The notes under the pieces were generated by a model. That model searched no databases. It had not been told where the DNA came from and saw nothing but the letters and a program-made list of their open reading frames with translations. From an uncultured Campylobacter sp. (GTDB lineage Bacteria; Campylobacterota; Campylobacteria; Campylobacterales; Campylobacteraceae), in NCBI RefSeq assembly GCF_937890585.1, contig NZ_CALACG010000256.1, forward strand, positions 1 to 7,248: 7,248 nt of DNA, in the 5' to 3' direction. Below, piece after piece: positions 1-5,612 of this stretch. Numbering within the stretch: the stretch's first letter is position 1; every line of letters starts with the position of its first letter. The position numbers and the translations under genes were made by a program.

Positions 1-341
1 GCCTAAAATTTAGTAGAAATAAATCGATCTTTATCGTTGCTTGCGTGGTTTATATCTTAGGAATTTCATGTGCGTTAAGTGGCACAAGCGAATTTAAAGA
101 TGTGCTTACATTTTTTGGTAAGAGCTTTTTCGACCTGCTTGATTATCTCAGCTCAAACATCATGCTCCCACTTGGTGGCATCTTGTTTGCTATCTTTGTT
201 GGCTACTTTATGAAATTTGAGCTTTTAAAAGAGCTATTTGTGCCTTATATGGGCAAGGTTGTATTTAAAATTTGGTATTTTTTAATTAGATTTGTGGCTC
301 CACTTTTAGTTCTGGTGGTGTTAATAAGGGAGATCTCATAA
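1..341 (+). CDS. Sodium-dependent (NSS/SNF family) transporter, C-terminal part, 5'-truncated by window edge
   Basis: This is the 3' end of a gene that begins before the window. The reading frame is open from base 3 to the TAA at 339-341, giving about 112 residues, whereas NSS proteins are usually 430-500 residues. An ATG-like start near base 45 falls inside the gene and is not its start. The encoded segment holds about three hydrophobic helices and aligns without gaps to the C-terminus of the next gene. By eye about 44 of the last 78 residues are identical, including the shared blocks AIFVGYFMK, WYFL and VAP. That identifies it as a tandem paralogue in the neurotransmitter:sodium symporter family, an inner-membrane Na+-coupled importer usually of amino acids. 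The signature N-terminal half is not visible, so substrate and full length are unknown. It lies 1 nt before the next start and is evidently co-transcribed with it. Confidence 0.88.
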   Translation, partial: LKFSRNKSIFIVACVVYILGISCALSGTSEFKDVLTFFGKSFFDLLDYLSSNIMLPLGGILFAIFVGYFMKFELLKELFVPYMGKVVFKIWYFLIRFVAPLLVLVVLIREIS

Positions 342-342
342 T

Positions 343-1695
343 ATGGCAAAAGAACAATTTTCTAAAATAGGCTATGTTTTGGCAGTCGCAGGGTCGGCGG
401 TCGGACTTGGTAATGCGTGGAAATTTCCATACATGGTTGGTGAAAACGGCGGCTCGGCGTTTATTATCCTATATCTTTTGATAACTTTTCTAGTCGGCGT
501 GCCTATCTTTATGGCGGAGCTTAGTATCGGCAAGCTTAGCGAGAGCGACAGCGTAAATGCCTTTAGAAAGCTCGCACCAAAAAATAAAAATTTGTGGCAG
601 ATCGTGGGAATTTTAGCCATGGTAACAGCGGCTATCATCTCATCATACTACATCGTGATCATCGGTTGGGTCTTTAAGTATTTCACGCTCTCATTTAGCG
701 GTCTTCCAGGCGATATAGATAGCTCAAAGGCGATATTTAACGAGCTGCTCACACACGGCCTTGGCGAGCAGACACTTTACTTTGTTATAGCATTTGCGGC
801 CTGCTTTTTCATCCTATCAAAAGGCGTAAAAAGCGGCATAGAGAAGCTAAATGTTTGGATGATGCCAAGTTTATTTATCATGGTTTTGATCATGCTTGTT
901 TACTCTATGACGATGAGTGGCTTTGTAAAATCAGCCGAGTTTTTGCTGATCCCAGACTTTAGTAAAATTTCATTTAACTCACTCTTGCTGGCTCTTGGCC
1001 TTGCATTTTGGACGCTATCTCTTGGCATGGCAGCGATCATTACTTATTCAGCTAGCCTAAGTGATGATACAAATTTAGCCACCTCAACGCTAAGTATCGT
1101 CTTTATAAATATCATCTTAGCCATTATGATGGGCCTTGTTATCTTCACATTTATATTTGAATTTGGCGCTACTCCGTCTCAAGGACCGGGCCTTGTCTTT
1201 ATCTCGCTTCCAACGCTCTTTGCAAAGCTTGGCGCGATCGGTCAAATTTTAGCGGTGGCATTTTTTGCTGCGCTCATCTTTGCTGGTATCACTTCAGCCA
1301 TCTCTATCGTCGAGCCATTTGTATTTTTCTTGATCAGAGAGTATGGCATGAGTAGAAAAAAAGCGCTTTGCATAGTTTGTGCTGGGATATTTATTTTAGG
1401 ATTTTTATGTCTTTTATCAAATATAGAAAACGTTGGCGATAAATTTACGCTCTTTGGTAAGAATTTCTTTGACTTCCTTGACTTTACCGCTTCAAATATC
1501 TTGCTACCTATTAGTGGTATCGGCGGCGCGATATTTGTTGGATATTTTATGAAAAGAGATGCGCTTTATGTGCTATTTAGCCCATATATGAGTGATTTTG
1601 TATTTAATGCGTGGTACTTTTTACTAAGATATGTGGCGCCAGTTTGCGTGCTTATCATCATGGTAAATGAGCTATTAAAGGTTTTTAATGGATAA
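343..1695 (+). CDS. Sodium-dependent transporter, NSS/SNF family (complete)
   Basis: This 450-residue inner-membrane protein has about 11 hydrophobic helices, the usual size and topology of bacterial NSS transporters, which import amino acids or related solutes with Na+. Residues 19-40 carry the hallmark TM1 motif (AVGLGNAWKFPY followed by GENGGSAF), which in the family forms part of the substrate and Na+ sites. Other family features are SYYIVIIGWVFKY (101-113, TM3), the TM6-like stretch LAFWTLSLGMA (220-230), GPGLVFISLP (281-290) and TSAISIVEP (317-325), the TM8 serine-rich stretch that forms the Na2 site in homologues. The start is supported by AAGGGAG at 326-332, 10 nt upstream. The gene follows its paralogue by 1 nt and overlaps the next gene by 8 nt. 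Orthologues in C. jejuni are, as I recall, Cj0934c/Cj0935c. The substrate is not deducible; an amino acid is the likeliest by family. Confidence 0.95.
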   Translation: MAKEQFSKIGYVLAVAGSAVGLGNAWKFPYMVGENGGSAFIILYLLITFLVGVPIFMAELSIGKLSESDSVNAFRKLAPKNKNLWQIVGILAMVTAAIISSYYIVIIGWVFKYFTLSFSGLPGDIDSSKAIFNELLTHGLGEQTLYFVIAFAACFFILSKGVKSGIEKLNVWMMPSLFIMVLIMLVYSMTMSGFVKSAEFLLIPDFSKISFNSLLLALGLAFWTLSLGMAAIITYSASLSDDTNLATSTLSIVFINIILAIMMGLVIFTFIFEFGATPSQGPGLVFISLPTLFAKLGAIGQILAVAFFAALIFAGITSAISIVEPFVFFLIREYGMSRKKALCIVCAGIFILGFLCLLSNIENVGDKFTLFGKNFFDFLDFTASNILLPISGIGGAIFVGYFMKRDALYVLFSPYMSDFVFNAWYFLLRYVAPVCVLIIMVNELLKVFNG

Positions 1696-2209
1696 GTTTG
1701 AGAGGTTTTTTGATAGGGCCGGCGATATAGTCGGCTATATTTGTATGTTTGTCATGGCTTTGATGATAGCAGATGTCTTTTTTAACGTCGTGGCAAGATA
1801 CTTTTTCTCTTACGGCAACGTCGCATTTCAAGAGCTTGAGTGGCACTTTTTTGCCGTGATATTTCTGCTTGGTATGAGCTATGCGCTAAAAGAGGACTCG
1901 CACGTTAGAGTTGATATCTTTTACGCTAAATTTTCACCAAAAAACAAAGCCCTTGTAAATATGCTGGGCACTGTGTTTTTTGTCATACCATTTGCGCTTT
2001 TGGTTTCAAATTTATCGTTTGAGTTTGTCGCAGACGCCTACACTAGCTCTGAAGCGAGCGCAGACTCGGGCGGTCTTACGCATAGGTGGATCATAAAGGC
2101 CCTTATCCCTTTTTCATTTTATGTCCTTATATTTTTTGCGATTGGCTTTTTTATAAGAAATTTAAATCGCTATAAGAAAGCTAGTAAGGAGAAAATATGG
2201 CGGGATTAA
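1688..2209 (+). CDS. TRAP transporter small permease (DctQ-like, mannitol/chloroaromatic FcbT2 type)
   Basis: This 173-residue protein has four hydrophobic helices (about 13-36, 52-67, 88-110 and 134-156), the standard DctQ layout. It is the small membrane subunit of a tripartite ATP-independent periplasmic transporter, a Na+-driven importer of organic acids that works with a large permease and a periplasmic binding protein. DctQ family features seen are WHFF (52-55) in TM2 and HVRVDIFYAKFSPK (72-85) after it. The loop around residues 120-140 (SSEAS, then GGL, HRW and KALIP) is typical of the mannitol/chloroaromatic (FcbT2) branch. The start overlaps the upstream NSS gene by 8 nt and has TAAAGG at 1676-1681, 6 nt away. 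The stop lies 13 nt inside the following large-permease gene, so the two are probably translationally coupled. The transported compound is unknown, and the branch name should not be read as a substrate. Confidence 0.92.
   Translation: MDKFERFFDRAGDIVGYICMFVMALMIADVFFNVVARYFFSYGNVAFQELEWHFFAVIFLLGMSYALKEDSHVRVDIFYAKFSPKNKALVNMLGTVFFVIPFALLVSNLSFEFVADAYTSSEASADSGGLTHRWIIKALIPFSFYVLIFFAIGFFIRNLNRYKKASKEKIWRD
2185..2191 (+). promoter_or_regulatory. Ribosome binding site that decides the TRAP large-permease start
   Basis: TAAGGAG lies 5 nt before the ATG at 2197, inside the end of the small-permease gene. It favours this start, with a 13-nt gene overlap, over the in-frame ATG at 2212, which would have this site 20 nt away and would lose five residues of the first helix. 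Confidence 0.75.
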
Positions 2210-3585
2210 TAATGTTTATAGCCGCGCTATTGATGCTTGGCATTGGCTTTCCAGTGGCATTTACCTTTGGTGCGGTTGCGATGATATTTGGCATGGTTGG
2301 TAGTTTGATCGAGGGTTTTAGCGATGGCAACGGCCTAATTGGCAGTATCGAAGTTTTTAGAGATATGTTTAACTTCATGCCATATAGAATTTTCTCTATC
2401 ATGGAGAGTAGAATTTTCATAGCCGTTCCGCTTTTTGTATTTATGGGTGTCGTACTTCAAAAGTCAAAACTAGCTGAGAGGCTACTTGAGAGCATGGGTA
2501 TGCTATTTGGTGAAATTCGTGGCGGTATCGCGATAAGCACTATCTTGGTTGGCGCACTTTTGGCTGCTTCAACTGGTGTGGTTGGCGCTAGCGTTGTTGC
2601 TATGGGAGTTATAAGCCTACCAGTTATGCTAAAGTACAAATACGACCAAGCTCTAGGGTGCGGCACTATATGCGCTGCTGGTACTCTTGGGCAGATCATC
2701 CCACCATCTATCGTTCTCATCATCTTGGGCGATATCTTTTCAGTGCCAGTTGGCGAGCTATTTCACCAGGCGTTTTTACCAGGTCTAACGTTAGTTGGCG
2801 CCTATATCGTCTATATCTTGATCGTTGCTTATCTAAAGCCAGAGATCGCTCCTGTGGTAAAAGATGAGAGCGGAGTTAGTAAATTTAGACAGGTGATAAG
2901 AGCGCTTGTGGCTATCTTCCCGCCACTTTTGCTAGTTATCTGCGTGCTAGGCTCTATCTTTGCAGGTATCGCAACGCCTACTGAAAGCTCAGCTTTTGGC
3001 TGTGTGGGTGCTATCATCCTTGCTATGTTTTATAAGACTTTTTCGTTTTCAATGATAAAAGAGGCCTTGGAAGAGAGCGTAAAAACGACAGCTCTAGTCT
3101 TTGCCATACTTGTTGGTGCAACTGCCTTTTCTATGGTGTTTAGCTACACTGGTGGCGACGAGATAGTTGAAAATTTCATGACAAATTTACCAGGCGAGAA
3201 GTGGGGCTTTATCATCTTTAGTATGGTCGTCATCTTTGTACTAGGATTTTTCATCGACTTTGTTGAAATTTCATATATCGTGCTTCCTATCTTGGTGCCG
3301 ATCGCCGCGAAACTAGGCATAAATCCAGTCTATCTAGCGATCATTGTGGCTATGAATTTACAAACTTCATTTTTGACGCCGCCATTTGGATTTAGCCTAT
3401 TTTTCCTAAGATCAGTTGCGCCTGCTGAGATAAAAACGACTGCTATTTATAAAGGCGTCATCCCATACATCATCATCCAGATAGTGGTACTCATCTTCTT
3501 TTGCTACTTTTTAATGGAGCTAAAACCGATGATCGATGCGAGCCACGGCGGATTATTTAACTACATACTCTCACTTTTTAAATGA
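2197..3585 (+). CDS. TRAP transporter large permease (DctM-like, mannitol/chloroaromatic FcbT3 type)
   Basis: This 462-residue, very hydrophobic protein has about 12 predicted helices, normal for DctM. It is the Na+-coupled translocation subunit of a TRAP importer in the inner membrane. Visible family blocks are the start (GIGFPVAFTFGAVAM, 15-29), VPLFVFMGVVL (77-87), GALLAASTGVVGASVVAMG (119-137), GTLGQIIPPSIVL (162-174) and GIATPTESSAFG (257-268). The stretch LQTSFLTPPFGFSLFFLR (388-405) is characteristic of the FcbT3 (COG4664-like) branch. The gene overlaps the small permease by 13 nt and is the last gene of the transporter operon, followed by a strong terminator. No gene for the periplasmic solute-binding subunit, which a functional TRAP system needs, lies between here and the window end. 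It may lie elsewhere on the chromosome, or upstream of base 1. There is no frameshift or missing block; the gene looks intact. Confidence 0.94.
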   Translation: MAGLIMFIAALLMLGIGFPVAFTFGAVAMIFGMVGSLIEGFSDGNGLIGSIEVFRDMFNFMPYRIFSIMESRIFIAVPLFVFMGVVLQKSKLAERLLESMGMLFGEIRGGIAISTILVGALLAASTGVVGASVVAMGVISLPVMLKYKYDQALGCGTICAAGTLGQIIPPSIVLIILGDIFSVPVGELFHQAFLPGLTLVGAYIVYILIVAYLKPEIAPVVKDESGVSKFRQVIRALVAIFPPLLLVICVLGSIFAGIATPTESSAFGCVGAIILAMFYKTFSFSMIKEALEESVKTTALVFAILVGATAFSMVFSYTGGDEIVENFMTNLPGEKWGFIIFSMVVIFVLGFFIDFVEISYIVLPILVPIAAKLGINPVYLAIIVAMNLQTSFLTPPFGFSLFFLRSVAPAEIKTTAIYKGVIPYIIIQIVVLIFFCYFLMELKPMIDASHGGLFNYILSLFK

Positions 3586-3594
3586 TATAAAAGT

Positions 3595-3616
3595 TTTTGG
3601 TTGTAAAATACCAAAA
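3595..3616. repeat. Short inverted repeat (7-bp arms) over a -10-like sequence
   Basis: TTTTGGT at 3595-3601 is the reverse complement of ACCAAAA at 3610-3616, with the 8-nt spacer TGTAAAAT between them. It starts 10 nt after the large-permease stop and ends 5 nt before the terminator stem. The spacer contains TAAAAT (3604-3609), five of six bases of a sigma70 -10 box and directly preceded by TG. The dyad could be an operator, an accessory 3'-end hairpin of the transporter mRNA, or chance in AT-rich DNA. No T-run follows, so it is not itself a terminator. Confidence 0.4.
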
Positions 3617-3621
3617 TAAGC

Positions 3622-3663
3622 AAAATGGCTAATTTGAGTTTCTGCCCAACTTAGCCATTTTTT
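3622..3663 (+). terminator. Intrinsic terminator of the transporter operon
   Basis: AAAATGGCTAA (3622-3632) and TTAGCCATTTT (3651-3661) form a perfect 11-bp stem around an 18-nt loop. A run of six T residues (3658-3663) covers the end of the stem and the bases just after it. The stem starts 36 nt after the TRAP large-permease stop and should separate the transporter transcript from pycB. An A-run on the 5' side makes it partly bidirectional in form, but no gene on the other strand would use it. Confidence 0.82.
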
Positions 3664-3691
3664 ATGACCGCTTTTAAAGCAAATTTATAAA
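3664..3691 (+). promoter_or_regulatory. Tentative pycB promoter
   Basis: After the terminator, pycB needs its own start of transcription unless there is read-through. The best -10 candidate is TATAAA at 3686-3691, with a weak -35 match ATGACC (3664-3669) 16 nt upstream. Its expected start point, near 3698, falls inside the Shine-Dalgarno sequence (AAGAGGTG, 3696-3703), leaving an improbably short leader. The TAAAAT box at 3604-3609, upstream of the terminator, is the alternative. Confidence is low. Confidence 0.25.
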
Positions 3692-3707
3692 TTTAAAGAG
3701 GTGAGCA

Positions 3708-5510
3708 ATGGCAAAGAAATTTATCGATGTTATGGATACAACCTTTAGAGATGGCTTTCAGTCGGTTTATGGCGCTAGAGTGCTTATGAACGACTTTTTG
3801 CCCGCGCTTGAAGCAGCAAAGGAAGCTGGCATAGAGCATTTTGAATTTGGCGGTGGGGCTAGATTTCAAAGCCTTTATTTTTACCTAAACGAAGACGCTT
3901 TTGCCATGATGGATAAATTTAGAAGTATCGTAGGCCCAAAAGCAAATCTTCAAACTCTCAGCCGAGGCGTAAATACCGTCACCCTTGACACTGGTAGCCG
4001 CGAGCTTATCGACCTTCACGCAAAACTTTTTAAAAAACACGGAACAACTACTATTAGAAATTTTGACGCATTAAATGATGTTGAAAATTTAAAATATTCA
4101 GGCGAGAGGATCGCTCATCACGGCCTAAAACACGAAGTAGTCGTCACTATGATGGACCTGCCAAGTGGCTGTGTCGGAGCGCATGATGTTAAATTTTATG
4201 AGAAAATTTTAAGAGAAATTTTAGACGCAGATATCCCGTATCACAGCGTTTGCTTTAAAGACGCAAGTGGTACAAGTAGCCCACAAAAGGTCTATGAGAC
4301 CATAAAAATGGCTAGAAAACTTCTTCCTGAAAAAACTCATATCAGACTCCACACGCATGAAACCGCAGGCGTAAGTGTCGCTTGCTATCTTGCAGCGCTT
4401 GAAGCTGGTGTCGATGGTATAGATCTAGCTGCAAGCCCAGTAAGTGGCGGCACAAGTCAGCCAGATATCCTAACCATGCTTCACGCAGTAAAAGGCAAAA
4501 ACTACGATCTTGGCGGACTTGACGTCGAAAAAGTTTTAAAATACGAGAGCGTTTTGAATGATTGTTTAAAAGAATACTTCTTGCCGCCTGAAGCTGTGCA
4601 GGTAAGCCCTCTCATACCATTTTCACCTATGCCAGGTGGCGCGCTCACTGCAAATACCCAGATGATGAGAGATAACAACATCTTAGATAAATTTCCAGAG
4701 GTCATCCTTGCGATGCGCGAAGTGGTGCAAAAGGGCGGATATGGCACCTCAGTGACCCCTGTTAGTCAGTTTTACTTCCAACAAGCATTTAATAATGTAA
4801 TGTTTGGCAAGTGGAAAAAGATCGCTGAGGGATACGGCAAAATGGTGCTTGGCTACTTTGGCAAGACCCCAGTTACGCCTGATAAAGAGATCATTAAGCT
4901 TGCTAGTGAGCAACTAGGCTTAAACCCAACTACAAAACATGCAGTTGATATAGCCGATAAAGATGAGACCAAGTCGCTTGCACACGTTAAAGAAATTTTA
5001 AAACAAAATAAGATCAAAGTTACTGAAGAAAACGTCTTTATCGCTGCAGCTTGTAAAGAAAAGGGCATCGCATTTTTAAAAGGCGAGGCGAAAGTAAATG
5101 TTAGAAAGATCGACCCAAAAGCCAAAGCAAACGAGGGCAAACAGGCTCAAAGCGGCAGATATAGCGTAGTCGTAAATGGCAGCCGCTACAACGTCGAGGT
5201 AAGCGAGGGCTTTAACGATAGCATACAGGTAAAATCAATCACCGAAGTTGAAAACAAAAGCGCAAAGGGCACTAAAAAGAGCTCGGTAGCTGCGACTGAG
5301 AACGACATCGTTGCAAATTTGCCAGGCGCTGTGCATAAAATTTTAGTTAGCGCAGGAGATAGCGTCAAAAAAGGTCAGGCCGTAGTCGTGCTTGAGGCGA
5401 TGAAGATGGAGATAGAGGTCAAAGCCCCAAAAGACGGCGTCATAGCCTCAGTTGAGGTAGAGAAAGGCCAAAGCGTCGCGAACAATCAAGTGGTGGCTAA
5501 ATTTAAGTAA
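3708..5510 (+). CDS. pycB: Pyruvate carboxylase subunit B (carboxyltransferase plus biotin carrier; OadA-like)
   Basis: This 600-residue cytoplasmic protein transfers CO2 from carboxybiotin to pyruvate, making oxaloacetate, in a two-subunit pyruvate carboxylase whose biotin carboxylase (PycA) is encoded elsewhere. The TIM-barrel carboxyltransferase domain spans about 5-300. It starts with MDTTFRDGFQS (9-19; D10 is the expected metal ligand), has the putative catalytic carbamylated lysine K184 in VCFKDASG and the metal-ligand histidines H215 and H217 in LHTHETAG, then SPVSGGTSQP (243-252). PMPGGALT (307-314) opens the conserved PYC/OADA region. YSVVVNGSRYNVEV (485-498) precedes a linker and the biotinyl domain (about 532-600), with EAMKM placing biotin on K566, the usual 35 residues from the end. 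The start has a good ribosome site (AAGAGGTG, 3696-3703). The sequence diverges from typical OadA/PycB at several barrel motifs. Oxaloacetate decarboxylase alpha or 2-oxoglutarate carboxylase subunit are the alternatives, but neither OadB/OadG nor CfiB is adjacent, and neighbouring pckA fits PycB. Confidence 0.92.
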   Translation: MAKKFIDVMDTTFRDGFQSVYGARVLMNDFLPALEAAKEAGIEHFEFGGGARFQSLYFYLNEDAFAMMDKFRSIVGPKANLQTLSRGVNTVTLDTGSRELIDLHAKLFKKHGTTTIRNFDALNDVENLKYSGERIAHHGLKHEVVVTMMDLPSGCVGAHDVKFYEKILREILDADIPYHSVCFKDASGTSSPQKVYETIKMARKLLPEKTHIRLHTHETAGVSVACYLAALEAGVDGIDLAASPVSGGTSQPDILTMLHAVKGKNYDLGGLDVEKVLKYESVLNDCLKEYFLPPEAVQVSPLIPFSPMPGGALTANTQMMRDNNILDKFPEVILAMREVVQKGGYGTSVTPVSQFYFQQAFNNVMFGKWKKIAEGYGKMVLGYFGKTPVTPDKEIIKLASEQLGLNPTTKHAVDIADKDETKSLAHVKEILKQNKIKVTEENVFIAAACKEKGIAFLKGEAKVNVRKIDPKAKANEGKQAQSGRYSVVVNGSRYNVEVSEGFNDSIQVKSITEVENKSAKGTKKSSVAATENDIVANLPGAVHKILVSAGDSVKKGQAVVVLEAMKMEIEVKAPKDGVIASVEVEKGQSVANNQVVAKFK

Positions 5511-5518
5511 ATTTAGCC
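5495..5518 (+). terminator. Hairpin overlapping the pycB stop codon, weak terminator at best
   Basis: GGCTAAATTT (5495-5504) and AAATTTAGCC (5509-5518) form a perfect 10-bp stem around a 4-nt AAGT loop. The left arm encodes the last residues of PycB and the TAA stop (5508-5510) sits at the loop and right arm. Only three T residues follow (5520-5522), then A-rich sequence, and seven of ten pairs are A-T, so termination would be inefficient. It could act as a 3'-end stabiliser or a partial terminator before pckA. Confidence 0.45.
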
Positions 5519-5532
5519 CTTTAAAAAGATAG

Positions 5533-5555
5533 TGTTAAGCGAAATTTGATTAACA
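5533..5555. promoter_or_regulatory. Dyad upstream of the pckA promoter, possible regulator site
   Basis: TGTTAA (5533-5538) and TTAACA (5550-5555) are perfect inverted arms, and three further inner position pairs also match (C5540/G5548, A5542/T5546, A5543/T5545), so 9 of 11 half-site positions are symmetric about 5544. The site ends 2 nt before the proposed -35 element of pckA. Its centre is about 49 nt upstream of the expected transcription start, a position commonly used by activators. I do not recognise the regulator; the sequence is not a clear Fur or Crp-type site. Confidence 0.4.
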
Positions 5556-5557
5556 TT

Positions 5558-5586
5558 TTGATGACTTTTAGGTCAGAATTTATAAA
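5558..5586 (+). promoter_or_regulatory. Predicted sigma70 promoter of pckA
   Basis: TTGATG (5558-5563) is 17 nt upstream of TATAAA (5581-5586), matching the -35 box in 4 of 6 and the -10 box in 5 of 6 positions. Transcription would start near 5593, giving a leader of about 20 nt that still contains the ribosome site AAAGG (5601-5605). Campylobacter promoters often lack a -35 box, so the -10 box is the more reliable part. pckA can therefore be transcribed independently of pycB. Confidence 0.5.
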
Positions 5587-5612
5587 GAAACGAAAATTTA
5601 AAAGGAAACAAC

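Noticed and set aside
45..341. A 98-residue stand-alone small membrane protein
   Set aside because: The frame stays open upstream to base 3 and the protein aligns with the C-terminus of the neighbouring NSS transporter, so it is the end of a truncated gene.
372..3017. Open frames on the - strand at 372-638, 2181-2420, 2457-2723 and 2829-3017, and a + frame at 2658-2867
   Set aside because: They lie wholly or almost wholly inside strongly supported transporter genes, lack family motifs, and have biased compositions expected of antisense or shifted frames of membrane-protein genes.
3670..3680. Small palindrome GCTTTTAAAGC upstream of pycB
   Set aside because: Five-base arms in AT-rich sequence are likely by chance and no flanking element supports an operator.
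3708..5510. Oxaloacetate decarboxylase Na+ pump alpha subunit
   Set aside because: The domain layout is shared, but no beta or gamma subunit genes are next to it and the pckA neighbour matches the known epsilonproteobacterial pycB context.
5501..5600. Recurrent AAATTT words in spacers and genes, considered as a repeat or binding-site family
   Set aside because: The word is common throughout the window, including coding DNA, and fits the base composition and codon use of such Campylobacter genomes.
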